27,500 nt of DNA from Eimeria necatrix (lineage: Eukaryota > Apicomplexa > Conoidasida > Eucoccidiorida > Eimeriidae). A model generated the notes under the pieces. The model made no database searches and was not told the DNA's origin. It saw nothing but the letters and a program-made list of their open reading frames with translations. The DNA lies in contig NW_013651747.1 in assembly GCF_000499385.1 (NCBI RefSeq), forward strand, positions 15,001 through 42,500. Direction: 5' to 3'. This document shows, one piece after another, positions 9,629-17,381 of the stretch; position 1 is the stretch's first letter, and every line of letters begins with the position of its first letter. The position numbers were made by a program, and so were the translations under genes.

Positions 9629-9700
9629 ATTGGTATTGCTGTGGTGGCGGCGGCGGCGGCTGCGGCCGACGCTGCCGGGGATGTCCTCAGGAGACTCCAT
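62..9700 (-). CDS. Large multi-exon gene, CC2D2A-like double-C2 protein (partial, 3' end outside window)
   Basis: Hand-built model on the minus strand. Exons in transcript order: 9700-8006, 7729-7650, 7302-7047, 6646-6103, 5874-4653, 4405-4311, 3947-3433, 3160-2537, 2364-1993, 1212-450, 132-62. Junction phases are 0, 2, 0, 1, 2, 1, 0, 0, 0, 1, and every donor phase matches its acceptor, giving about 2,080 codons without a stop. Much of the length is Ala, Gln, Ser and Leu homopolymer. Two stretches look like C2 domains: one in exon 4 (CRINGKAVG ... FQTTLKEPLVDISLHV) and one across exons 8-10 (EIRAFVRGLYNVPLRR ... GHVYISVYDD ... LLGCLQLPW ... NGCFRLQQPRGLLTH). Order and spacing recall CC2D2A, a protein of the ciliary transition zone. 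The family call is inference from remembered patterns. The start is uncertain: ATG at 9700 is the first in-frame Met, but exon 1 is open upstream to a possible acceptor. Confidence 0.6.
133..449 (-). repeat. Intron 10 with inverted telomere-like arrays
   Basis: On the plus strand CCCTAAA units run at 238-289 and TTTAGGG units at 394-446, separated by about 105 bases of unique sequence with a short AAACCCTAAACCCC at 338-350. In the transcript the donor-side array (CCCTAAA) can pair with the acceptor-side array (TTTAGGG). Confidence 0.85.
450..1212 (-). CDS. Exon 10 of the CC2D2A-like gene, end of second C2-like region
   Basis: Acceptor (CTG)nCAG|GCAATATC (AG 1214-1213); the junction reads LVLNQAISLPLLQLQG. 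It continues as EQLQQLRGHVYISVYDD, polySer, VLLGCLQLPWQSLLLSA, GSCCLCFLNGCFRLQQPRGL, PPFDLFVSLKLEIRG and NESWALIAHDRRWRRR. Strand order (VYISVYDD, then LLGCLQLPW, then NGCFRLQQPRGLL, then FDLFVSLKLE) parallels the C2 end and following segment of CC2D2A. Four CTG tracts give polyGln or polySer. Donor ATTG|GTAACC (GT 449-448), phase 1, runs straight into CCCTAAA repeats. Confidence 0.55.
1213..1992 (-). repeat. AT-rich intron 9 with simple repeats
   Basis: Contains (TTTATA)n at about 1371-1460, degenerate TTTATT/TTTATA to 1690, (TAAA)n at 1782-1819 and (TTAA)n at 1820-1920. The acceptor end is (CTG)n in transcript orientation. Short ORFs across it are compositional artefacts. Confidence 0.75.
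1993..2364 (-). CDS. Exon 9 of the CC2D2A-like gene, candidate second C2 domain
   Basis: Acceptor: (CTG)n then CTGCAG|GTGCGG (AG 2366-2365). It reads VRGLYNVPLRRLPANPSEW, then (after polyAla) HADVLQLSCPSVAVRVCF, PDLGID and GENLVLNQ. The donor AATCAG|GTGATG (GT 1992-1991) is good; phase 0. The intron that follows (1992-1213) is AT-rich simple repeat for most of its length. Confidence 0.55.
2537..3160 (-). CDS. Exon 8 of the CC2D2A-like gene
   Basis: Acceptor GTCTGCTGCAG|ATGGGC (AG 3162-3161); phase 0, joining WGLWGFE to MGFYERKLRHFLLTNEDAA. It contains GECPLLLRSGLLRYLLAPL, a Gln/Leu heptad-like region (ALTEEQLQQQLQLLEQQLQQ) that could be a coiled coil, LPYAAVVREANLRICFLPLL and RLSYLWQDQ. It ends at TTT|GTGCGT, the weakest donor of the model, but the joined product EIRAFVRGLYNVPLRR is the best C2 entry strand in the gene. 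An alternative donor AAA|GTAAAC lies near 2631. Confidence 0.5.
3433..3947 (-). CDS. Exon 7 of the CC2D2A-like gene
   Basis: Acceptor GCTTTTAG|GG (AG 3949-3948); the exon starts GGTTTGAATGG, so the splice site itself has the shape of one TTTAGGG unit. The phase 1 junction reads SLISPGFEWLAIKK. Later come PSAEVYVHRRLPQPQEALFQ, a GAPGGAP repeat from GGGGGCCCCC decamers, MSHKSVELYPVSFLGKSF, polyAla and VAATDWEALLQLLRQQKRKR. The donor TTTTGAG|GTGAGTTTG (GT 3432-3431) is near-perfect. A perfect copy of the GGTGTACGTACACC palindrome lies inside, coding EVYVH. Confidence 0.6.
3948..4310 (-). repeat. Intron 6: telomere-like units plus GC-rich decamer array
   Basis: TTTAGGG units occur at 4215-4240 and 4262-4299 (plus strand), next to a tandem array of the 10-base unit GGGGCCCCCA at about 4046-4165 with a few point variants. 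The decamer is a self-complementary GC block. The array translates as Gly/Pro-rich collagen-like peptide in several frames but lies inside the intron of the model. Confidence 0.75.
4311..4405 (-). CDS. Exon 6 of the CC2D2A-like gene
   Basis: The acceptor is the CAG (4408-4406) that closes a CTG-rich tract. The phase 2 junction reads SPFENWWRVAGCLKVRI, followed by TIAAMPQQTEEPTSLISP. The donor CTCCCCAG|GTACCC (GT 4310-4309) is followed within 15 bases by CCCTAAA repeats. Confidence 0.6.
4653..5874 (-). CDS. Exon 5 of the CC2D2A-like gene
   Basis: The acceptor TTTGCGCAG|GC (AG 5876-5875) follows directly after a TTTAGGG array. The phase 1 junction reads HPGLPKPIEAQVAVPL. The exon holds PPQFEAFAQQLLLGG, MTVCIDLPFAS, SFLLLEAAAARDRE, FSLAARHVRSVFNRIARAAN and EKLLPISSVFSLESGG between polyAla, polyGln and polySer runs. 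If read through, a TGA at 4651-4649 ends the frame, but GA|GTGAGTCC just before it is a perfect donor (GT 4652-4651), and phase 2 fits exon 6 exactly. Confidence 0.6.
5875..6102 (-). repeat. Intron 4 made mainly of two telomere-like arrays
   Basis: CCCTAAA units (plus strand) occur at 5881-5938 and 6045-6095, so both read TTTAGGG in the transcript. They start 7 bases after the donor and end 6 bases before the acceptor. The spacer of about 105 bases shows no ORF or recognisable feature. Any frame through a 7-mer of this sequence meets TAG within 21 bases, so the array cannot be coding. Confidence 0.8.
6103..6646 (-). CDS. Exon 4 of the CC2D2A-like gene, candidate first C2 domain
   Basis: Starts after a CTGCAG acceptor as PEGQEQQ, followed by a collagen-like (GPPGGPQ)n stretch from GC-rich decamers (6551-6628). 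Then comes a C2-like strand pattern: LARNLAAAVCCRINGKAVG, VGLSFPYFSS, a long polyGln insertion, and FQTTLKEPLVDISLHVGV. The 'NGK.V..T/H...L.F...F' pattern resembles the N-terminal C2 module of CC2D2A. The donor CCCAG|GTCAGC (GT 6102-6101) leads directly into TTTAGGG repeats; phase 1. Confidence 0.6.
6647..7046 (-). repeat. Intron 3: inverted telomere-like arrays and a 63-bp tandem repeat
   Basis: CCCTAAA units at 6973-7034 and TTTAGGG units at 6669-6727 (plus strand) face each other near the donor and the acceptor. Between them, a 63-base AT-rich unit is repeated twice (6769-6831 and 6832-about 6894) with about two differences before the copies diverge at the end. Confidence 0.8.
7047..7302 (-). 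CDS. Exon 3 of the CC2D2A-like gene
   Basis: Acceptor CTTTTATAG|G (AG 7304-7303), donor CCCCA|GTAAGTTAAC (GT 7046-7045), a full GTAAGT consensus. It encodes KDAAADRQQLIEEVAAELEE, then TYKVDT, a polyGln tract from (CTG)n at 7159-7217, then VGFDAAAVLAAILYKLSS and KVRKPGEPLQLLLLTSP. It has no start codon of its own, so a simple ORF search misses it. This is one of the clearest coding stretches of the gene. Confidence 0.65.
7303..7649 (-). repeat. Intron 2 with 12-base minisatellite and (AAAAAT)n
   Basis: At about 7536-7640 the unit CAGCAGCAAGAG is repeated with small variants. At 7341-7385 there is (AAAAAT)n, which in the transcript is a T-rich tract upstream of the TTTTATAG acceptor. Confidence 0.75.
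7650..7729 (-). CDS. Exon 2 of the CC2D2A-like gene
   Basis: Short exon reading QWQQLLQHRERQGFAA and PLQLQHILQ. The acceptor is a CAG at 7732-7730 after a T-rich stretch (the previous AG at 7733 would add one Gln). The donor is TC|GTGAGG (GT 7649-7648). Without splicing the frame ends at a TGA at 7648-7646. Spliced, phase 2 joins exon 3 as LQHILQSKDAAADRQQ. Confidence 0.6.
8006..9700 (-). CDS. Exon 1 of the CC2D2A-like gene
   Basis: An open frame of 565 codons from ATG 9700 (MESPEDIPG, then a basic SRRRRHH patch). Non-repeat blocks between homopolymers include VRLPFSNLEVELYRG, PHGYICCHILQEAAARL, SFFHFYEFAAEG and STFEVYSYLLRCC, so the frame is real coding sequence and not a repeat artefact. 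The exon ends at a strong donor, CAG|GTAGGAAG (GT at 8005-8004), after LSALKAQEPQ. At 8535-8628 a 15-base repeat encodes AAAAG/AAAAE units. Upstream, the frame stays open to a TTTAG|CATGC acceptor at the edge of the telomere-like array (9722-9764), so an earlier exon is possible. Confidence 0.65.
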
Positions 9701-9721
9701 TAAGTTCACGGTTTTGCATGC

Positions 9722-9764
9722 TAAACCCTAAACCCTAAACCCTAAACCCTAAACCCTAAACCCT
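9722..9764. repeat. Telomere-like array (CCCTAAA)6
   Basis: Six units on the plus strand, just upstream of exon 1 of the minus-strand gene. In the transcript it reads TTTAGGG and its last TTTAG abuts the open frame of exon 1, so it may be the 3' end of an upstream intron. Confidence 0.9.
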
Positions 9765-9945
9765 AGGCTCTGAACTCTAACAACAGCAGTACGACACTGC
9801 TCGACACTAAAGCACTACGCGTCGGCAGCAGCAGCGGCAGCAGCAGCAGCAGCAAAAGCAGCAGCGTAACTTTTTCACGGTGTGTAGCCCTGCTGTTCGC
9901 TGCCTGCAGTAGCTGCAGCAGAAGCAGCAGCAGCTGTTGCTGCAG

Positions 9946-9979
<34 letters not shown>

Positions 9980-10017
9980 AGCACCAGTGGGGGCCTCGGA
10001 GTGAGACGGCAGGTGAC

Positions 10018-10056
10018 CTTGGGCCCCCCGGGGGCTTCTAACTGCGGCTTTTGTCT
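10018..10056 (-). CDS. Possible 39-base upstream exon of the CC2D2A-like gene
   Basis: CCACTTTTCAG|A acceptor and CCCAAG|GTCACC donor bound a 39-base GC-rich segment. Read so that it ends in phase 1, it stays open and would join an exon 1 start at TTTAG|CATGC without a stop. No family evidence; the splice signals are the only support. The 9765-10017 interval between is CAG/CTG-rich with no convincing protein. Confidence 0.2.
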
Positions 10057-10065
10057 CTGAAAAGT

Positions 10066-10329
10066 GGAAATTTGAAATAAATTTATTTATTTAAATTAAA
10101 TTTTAATTTTTAATTCCAAAATTAAACAAAGACGAGACTCAGAGCAGCAGCAGGCGAGCGCCGCCACCTCCTGCACACGCGGGCAGCCGCCGGAGCCCCC
10201 GGGGGAAATCGGCGGGAAAGCAGCAAAAGTTTTGCATTTTTAATGAAACTAATTTGATATTTAAATCCAAAAAGGATTTATATTTCTTAAAATAACTATT
10301 TAAACTTCTTTCGCCGCGCAGCAGCTCCG

Positions 10330-10383
<54 letters not shown>

Positions 10384-10540
10384 GGTCGGCCGCGGCCAGC
10401 TGGGGTGTCAGTACACCGAGCGCACACGCGCATTGCAAATCTGCGAATAAAAGCGGCATTTTCGAATCTTTTGAAATAAAAATGAATTATAAAATAAAAC
10501 AAAAGTAAAACAAATTTAATTAATTACTTTTGCTGCTAGT
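10066..10540. other. Alternating AT-rich spacers and GC-rich islands
   Basis: AT-rich blocks (10066-10130, 10235-10310, 10440-10530) alternate with GC-rich blocks (10131-10230, 10311-10440), the latter with a (CTG)n tract at 10333-10382. ORFs through it have no domain-like sequence. No gene is supported. Confidence 0.5.
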
Positions 10541-10604
10541 TCTGAGAAGAAACGCCCACAGCCGCAACATCGGCAACGCAACTGCCGCTGCTGCTGCTGC
10601 CCCA

Positions 10605-10648
<44 letters not shown>

Positions 10649-10750
10649 CCTAAAAGGCTCTCTTCATAAGTCAAGTTGCCTTCGTAGTTTGGGCTGCTTA
10701 CGCAGCAAGATGTGAAGCGCCAGCAAGAGGTATCACCAAAGAACCAAAAG

Positions 10751-10796
<46 letters not shown>

Positions 10797-11020
10797 CGAA
10801 CAACAACAGCAGCAGCAATAGCAGCAGGAGCAGCAGCAGCAGCAGTATAAGCCCAGAGGCCTTTTTGTATCTTTATATTTATTTCTTTTCCAATTTAATA
10901 AATTCGAAATTCACAGGTGCAAACTTTCAGGTGTACGTACATACACCCCAGCGTACCGCCAAGACAAATTTAATTTTTAAATATAAATCTATTTTTTATT
11001 TTTTAATATTATTTATTTGT

Positions 11021-11055
<35 letters not shown>

Positions 11056-11190
11056 TTATTTATTTACTTATTTGTTTGTTTGTAGATAACAAAACTGCTT
11101 GTTAAAGAGCCAAAAACTAAAGTTTGAATTTGACATTAAAGAAACAAAACAGAAACAGAAAGGCAGCAGCATTCTGTGCTTTTTGGCTGT
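10541..11190. other. CTG/CAG tracts followed by AT-rich (TTTA)n sequence
   Basis: (CTG)n at 10590-10648 and (CAG)n at 10753-10845 are followed by AT-rich sequence with (TTTA)n at about 11014-11070. A palindromic element lies at 10929-10947. No convincing gene is seen. Confidence 0.5.
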
Positions 11191-11238
11191 AAACCCTAAA
11201 CCCTAAACCCTAAACCCTAAACCCTAAACCCTAAACCC
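11191..11238. repeat. Telomere-like array (CCCTAAA)6-7
   Basis: Perfect CCCTAAA units ending in CCCCGG. It is isolated in non-coding AT-rich sequence, with no exon recognised on either side. Confidence 0.9.
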
Positions 11239-12264
11239 CGGCCTCGAAAAGGAGTTCTGTGTCTGCTGCTTTGCCTCAGCCAATGCCCCAGCAAAAGAAA
11301 TATTAAATTTATTTTCTATTTTATATTTATATATTTAATAATCTTTTTAATCCTCTTCAAGAATAAATGAAAAGATTTAAAAAGAATAGAAATAAATAAA
11401 ATTAAATAATGAAAGAACACCTGAATGCAGTACAGGCATTGGAGTGTACATACACATCATGCAATCCTTCACTTTTCCATTATATTTCAATTTTTAATTA
11501 ATTCATTAATTTGCCATTATTTTTATTTGTTTCGAACTTTATTTATTTATTAATTTATTATTTATTATTTATTTATTATTTATTTATTATTTATTGATTC
11601 ATTTATTTATTTATTTATCTATTTATTTATTATTTTATTTATTTATTTATTTATGTCTTCATGAAGCAAGCAAACATAAAGGAAAATGTTACAATGTTTC
11701 TTTACCTTTCAACAAAAGTAAAAGAGAGAAGCTATAAGAAATAAAAACAAAACAAAATATATAAATCATAACTAAATTAATTAATTAATTAATTAATTAA
11801 TTAATTAATCAATTAATCAATTAATCAATTAATCAATTAGTTAGTTAATTAATATCATCTGGAGATAAGAAATAAATGAAGAAAGTGCAGCAGCAGCAGA
11901 CACCGCAGCGCTGCTGCTGCTGCTGCAACTTTTGCTGTAGCGGCTTTGCTGCTTTTTGCTGCTTTTATGAATTCAAACATAAATAAAACAAATAAAGTAA
12001 ATAAAATAAAATAACTTAAATAAATTAAATAAATTAAATAAAATAAATCAAATGAATCGAATAATTAAATGTAAATCAATAATCCCAACTGCGTTTATAG
12101 TGGGAGTTCTTCTCGCAGGTGTACGTACACCTCAGAATATCAACTGCGCTTGAGGTGTCTGCACACCTCTGGCAGTTTTTGGAATTAAAAGATTTATTTT
12201 ATTTGCTGCTTCTTCGTCAGTTATTTCTGAGTTTAATTATTTTTGTTTTTAAATTAATGCGCAG
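11239..12264. repeat. Gene-free AT-rich region with (TTTA)n and (TTAA)n
   Basis: (TTTA/TTATTTA)n at about 11540-11655, (TTAA)n and (TTAATCAA)n at 11773-11850, and AAATAAAT repeats at 11990-12060. Palindromic elements occur at 11442-11459, 12118-12131 and 12153-12168. I see no exon. Confidence 0.7.
12118..12131. promoter_or_regulatory. Palindromic element GGTGTACGTACACC, type copy
   Basis: A perfect 14-base palindrome. A second version, GAGGTGTCTGCACACCTC, follows at 12152-12169. Other copies with a variable centre lie throughout the window (see findings). A role as a DNA-binding site is inference. Confidence 0.55.
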
Positions 12265-12480
12265 CTAAAAGTGTTTCAATATTTCCTTTTTTTTTGTGGC
12301 TTTCTGCTGGCTACTTTCCGGGTGTACAGACACCTTGGCCTCCTCACTTGCTGCTTCGAGCTGCTGCTGCTGCTGCTGCTGCTGCTGCAGCTGCTGCTGC
12401 TGCTGCTGCTGCAGCTGCTGCAGCAGCCAATCCCGATCCCGATCCAGCTCCCAGAGCTGCGGGGCCCCACGACTGCAGCT
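12265..12480 (-). CDS. Possible terminal exon of an unrecognised minus-strand gene
   Basis: From a pyrimidine-rich stretch ending GCGAGCAG (about 12484-12477) the frame reads GAPQLWELDRDRDWLLQQLQ, polyGln, then EAASEEAKVSVHPESSQQK, ATKKKEILKHF and a stop. The RDRDRD part comes from a GATCCC repeat. The mixed, charged C-terminus looks like coding sequence, but no family is recognised and no upstream exon could be joined with confidence. The KVSVHP part is encoded by a copy of the palindromic element (12321-12334). Confidence 0.35.
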   Translation of the reverse strand, partial: SCSRGAPQLWELDRDRDWLLQQLQQQQQQQLQQQQQQQQQLEAASEEAKVSVHPESSQQKATKKKEILKHF

Positions 12481-12559
12481 GCTCGCAGAGAAAGAAGACA
12501 CGAAGCAGCAGGGGCTGCAGCAAGAGGCAAGCTGCTGCTGCCGGCCCCCTTTGGATCTC

Positions 12560-13150
12560 TTCTAATGCCAAAAAAGACAAAAAGGCACTTTAAAAGAAGT
12601 GGGGAGAGCTGGGGGCGAAAAAGAGGAAAAGAAACTGCAGCAAATGGCGATTTTTTCAGGTGTACAGACAGCTAGCGCAGCAGCGGCGCGGCTGCTGCAG
12701 CGCAGCCGCGGAGCTGGCGGCCCGCGGCGAGCGCCTTTTTGGGGATTTTTTTTGCGGAAATGAATTAAAATGAGATTTTAAACTCATTTGTTTTTGGAAG
12801 AAAAGATTTAAACGGCGAATAACCCCCGCATCGGCTCCACCCCGGAGGCGGCGCTGGAGTCCGCAGGACGCGGCGCGGGCAGCCGCGGCGCTGCTGCTGC
12901 AGCTTCCGCAGCTCTTTTTGGAATTAAAATTGCAAATTTGAATTGCATTTGGTTTTTAATTAAAATAAACAAAGAAGACAAAGGCAAAGAATGCAATTCC
13001 GGGGCAGTTGCGCGCGAGCTGCTGCTGCTGGCGCTGCAGCGCTGCCGCCGCCGCCGCGTCGGCTCGAGGAAAGCTGCCCAATTTTCCTTCTTTTTCGATT
13101 TAATTTCAATTTTAATTCATGCATGCATTAAAATACATTTCTGGAGAAGT
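12560..13150. other. AT-rich spacers with GC islands, no supported gene
   Basis: GC-rich blocks at 12665-12740, 12825-12915 and 13000-13075 are separated by AT-rich blocks. A palindromic element sits at 12659-12672 and ATGCATGC at 13119-13128. The reverse strand next to the element reads LSVHLKKSPFAAVSFPLF before a stop, which resembles the start of the 18818-20374 protein (MSVHLKKAAFLAALSLF). Confidence 0.4.
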
Positions 13151-13159
13151 TTTTGAGCC

Positions 13160-13355
13160 TCTAGGGCCCCCCGAGGCCCCTGATCCGCGAGCCAGCCAGC
13201 AGCAACATTGAATTCAGCTTCCTCCCCCCGCAGCTGCTGCGCTGCTGCAGCAGGCCCCACAGCTGCTGCTGCCGCAGTTCTCTCCGGATCCTGCAGCAGC
13301 AGCAGCGGCTCGTTGCTGCTGGGCCTTCCGGCCTCATCGACGCTGAATTCAAGCC

Positions 13356-13395
<40 letters not shown>

Positions 13396-13404
13396 CGGCA
13401 GCAC
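13160..13404 (-). CDS. Possible minus-strand exon of unknown gene
   Basis: The frame GLEFSVDEAGRPSSNEP, then LLLLQDPERTAAAAAVG and LRGEEAEFNVAAGWLADQG, looks more protein-like than its overlaps. It may end at AAAT|GTATTT near 13138 or at a stop at 13117. The plus strand of the same interval is also open (PGAPKIAIYKAHRNGLSKS at about 13497-13550) and could be a 5' exon of the lipase gene. I cannot decide between them. Confidence 0.3.
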
Positions 13405-13574
13405 TGCCGGTTCGGCCTTGCCGCGCCTCGTAGGAGCAGCTGCAGCAGCAGCAGCTCTGCAGCAGCAAACAGCAGCAGCTGCTGCTGCTCCACCAGGGGC
13501 CCCAAAGATCGCAATTTACAAGGCACACCGTAATGGCCTGAGCAAGAGCAGCAGCAGCAGCAGCAGCAGTAGCA

Positions 13575-13607
<33 letters not shown>

Positions 13608-13674
13608 GCAGCAGATCCGCAAGCCCCCCCATTTCCTCCACCCCCATCGTGGGGACAAGCAGCAGCAACTCTAG

Positions 13675-13728
13675 ATGGAGGGGGCAGCAGCTGCTGCTGC
13701 ACGCGACGGCGCAGACAGCATTGCACAC

Positions 13729-13770
<42 letters not shown>

Positions 13771-13945
13771 AGAGCTTTGCTGGAGCCTTTGAGAGACGAA
13801 GGGTCTCGCCGTGCTGCTGCTGCTGCTCTCTATCATCCTTGTGCTACAAATGCGCCAGTAGACACTGCTGCTGCTGTTGCTGCAGCAGCAGCAGCAGCAC
13901 AGAGCGACTTCAACGAGGCTTTATTTGCTGCTGAGACGATACCAG

Positions 13946-13976
<31 letters not shown>

Positions 13977-14695
13977 CTGCCAGGACTCCCAGGTGGCAGC
14001 AGCTCTATCCGTGTCAGTCAACATTAGGCAAACAGCAGCAGCAGCAGCAGCAGCAGCAACAGCTGCTGCTGTTGCACACGAAGAAGACAAGGATGAAAAA
14101 AAAGGACAGCAGCCCGCTGCAGCAGCTGTGTCTGCTGCGGCTGCTGCTGCTGCTGCAGGTGCTTCTAGTGCCCCTCCTGAGCCTTCTGCTGCTGCTGCTG
14201 CAGGTTCTGCTGCAGCAGCAGCAGCAGCAGCAGCAGCAAGGCTGAGCAGCGCTTCTGTGGCCTCTTCCAGGCTTTTCTTTGGTTCTTTAATAAGTAGAAT
14301 TTCGAATTGTTTTGGAGCAGCAGCTGCTGCTGAGAGCTGCAGCAAGCTGCTGTGCGGGAGCCTGCGCAGGCTGCTGCTGCTGCTGCTGCAGCAGCAGCGG
14401 CAGCAGCTGCTGCTGCGCTTCTGCCCAGACCTCATGGAGAGATACACCCACAGCCTCAGCAGGGGATTTTTCAAAGCTGAGAGACACAGTGTACATACAG
14501 CTGACGGCTACCAGATCTTTCTTTACAAGTTGCTGCGGGTCACTTGCTGCTGCTGCAGCAGCAGCTGCTGCTGCGAAGAAATTGACCCGGGGGCAGCAGC
14601 AGCAGCAGCACGCGCTGCTGCTGCTGCTCTTGCTGCAGCGCCCACGCCGCCGCCCGCAGCAGGGCACCTCGAGCCCTCCCCAGCAGCGGACACCC

Positions 14696-14739
<44 letters not shown>

Positions 14740-14906
14740 CTGGCAGCAGACTGCAGCGGGAAAGTCTTCTTTTTTACCCACGGGCTGCTGGAGTCTTCTC
14801 TTAATTGGATCAGCAGCGGGTGGCTTTCTTTGCCTTTTGCTGCAGCAGCAAAAGGGGGAGAAGTCTGGCTTGCAAACTCCAGGGGCAACGAGTACACCCG
14901 GCACCT

Positions 14907-14956
<50 letters not shown>

Positions 14957-15287
14957 TAGCGGGGGGAAGCGGCTTCTCCTTGTGGACGCTGCACGCCTTC
15001 ATTGCTGAGCAGCAGCTGCTCCTGCAGCAAGCCCAGCAGCAGCAGCAGCAGCAGCAGCAGCACGAGCAGAACCAGCAGCAGCAGGAACAGCAGCAGCAGC
15101 AGCAGCAGCAGCAGCTTGCTGCTGATGAAGAGGTTTGCTCTCTATTCTGCTGCCGCTGCAGCGGCCTTACGCCGCTGCCACAACTGCGGGGAAAGCCCCA
15201 AGAGCAGCAGCAGCAGCTGCTGCTAAATGCATGCAGAGAGGCTTCCATCTTGCTGCTGAAGATGCGCTGGAGCAGGCAAGTAGCCAC

Positions 15288-15318
<31 letters not shown>

Positions 15319-15394
15319 GAGCAGCAGCAGCAAACTGGCCATGCAAGGGACGCCTCTTTTGCTTCTTTTTGCTTTGCGGATGAAGGGCCCACAG

Positions 15395-15428
<34 letters not shown>

Positions 15429-15519
15429 GGGTGGCTGCGCAGCTGCCACTGTGTGTACCCCCAATTGCTGCTCAGTGGGGGGCGATTTGCTGCAGCTGCT
15501 GCGCTGCTGTGAGGGCGCA

Positions 15520-15571
<52 letters not shown>

Positions 15572-16060
15572 GGAGCGACGAAGGGTTGGGTTCGGACTTT
15601 TCTGCTTCTACAAGAGGCAGCGCATGCAACCCTTCTCGCAGCAGCAGCTTGAGAAGCGATGTGCAGCAGCAGCAAGCTGCTGCTGCTGCTGACGATATAG
15701 CCGTTGCAGTTGCTGCTGCTGCTGCTGCTGCTGCTGGGGAGCAGCAGGCCGTTGGCCCAGCGCAAGACTCTCAAGGAGCCCCGCGCTGCTGCTTTGGGCT
15801 GAACCGCAGCAGCAGCAGCAGCTGCCGCAGCAGCAGCTGCCGCAGCAGCCGCAGCAGCAGCAGCAGCAGCAGCTGTCCGCGCATCTGCAGCAGCAGCAGC
15901 GAGGCGCCGCCCTTTGCCTTCGACGCAGCAGCAGCAGCAGCTTCTTGGTCCTTCAACGAAATGGCCCTTTATGATTGTCCTGCGCAGCTGCAGTACATCT
16001 GCAGCAATTCGCGCGTGCTGCAGCAAATGCGCAGCAAAGCCTTAGCAGCAGCAAAGACAC

Positions 16061-16092
<32 letters not shown>

Positions 16093-16157
16093 TGCAGTTG
16101 CCAACGCAGCAGCACCACCAGCAGCAACAACGCGTGCAGCTGCAGCGCCGCCAACCA

Positions 16158-16240
<83 letters not shown>

Positions 16241-16609
16241 CGTTTGGGGGGGGCATTATCTGCGTGGGGCAGTCTCAAGGTGCAGCACAGCTGCTGATTA
16301 GTTTTTCAGTTTGTCCTTCTTTGTGTCTTTTGTGTCCTTGTGGGGTTTTGTTTTCTCCGCCGCTGCTGCTGCAGCCGCTGCAGCAGCTGCCGCGTGCTGC
16401 GCTGCTGCTGCTGCAGCTCGGCAGCAAACGCCCTGCTGCTGTCTTGGGGGCCCTCAAGCTTGCTGTCAAGCTGCTGCCGGGGGCCCTTTTAGCAGCAGCA
16501 GGAGATGCTCTTGTGGGGGCCCGCAGCAGCAGCAGCATGTGCTTCTACAGTTCCCAGCTGCAGCAGCAGCAGCTGATCATCAACTTCACGCACACGCCCT
16601 CAGGTGGGA

Positions 16610-16644
<35 letters not shown>

Positions 16645-17018
16645 GAGCGCTGCTGCTGCTGATGCTGCTGCTGCTGCTGCTGCTGCTGATGCTGCTGATG
16701 CTGCTGATGCTGCTGCTGCTGCTGCTGATGCTGCTGATGTTGCTGATGCTGCTGATGCTGCTGATGCTGCTGATGCTGATGCTGCTGCTGCTGCTGCTGC
16801 TGCTGCTGATGCTGCTGATGCTGCTGATGCTGCTGATGCTGCTGATGCTGCTGATGCTGCGAGCGCTGCTAGTGCGGGTGGTGCTGCTGCTGATGTTGCT
16901 GCTGCTACCAATGCGGTAGCTGCTGCTCGTGCTGCTGCTGCAAAGCCTGCTGCTGCTGTTTTGCTGCTCATTTCGTTGCATACTGCTGCTGCTTCTACAA
17001 GAGCTGCTGCTGTCAAAA

Positions 17019-17051
<33 letters not shown>

Positions 17052-17173
17052 CTGCAGGGGGCACCTCGCGCCAAAATTTCGCTCACTGGCTGCAGCAGCT
17101 GCGCAGCACAAAACCCTTGTCAACTTTGGCTTCTGCTGCTGCTGAGCCTCCCAGCGGTGCAGCAGCAGCAACT

Positions 17174-17209
<36 letters not shown>

Positions 17210-17333
17210 CTGCCTGAGCTGATAGTGCCGCGAGGCCGATACCCCATAGAAAGAATCCGCAGCAAACTTTTTGTATTTCTTGGAACAGATGACAATCTCG
17301 TGATGCCGGGTTAGCTGCTGCTGCTGCTGCTGC

Positions 17334-17381
<48 letters not shown>

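Noticed and set aside
14488..14503. Regulatory element copy in the lipase gene
   Set aside because: It encodes SVHTADG, a conserved motif of the enzyme family, in a different phase from the other exonic copies; chance similarity is the simpler explanation.
14523..15629. Long minus-strand ORF opposite the lipase
   Set aside because: A shadow of CAG repeats; all recognisable lipase motifs are on the plus strand.
16604..17314. A separate Ala/Asp-rich protein
   Set aside because: The first 150 codons are repeat-derived intron sequence; only the part after 17057 is lipase.
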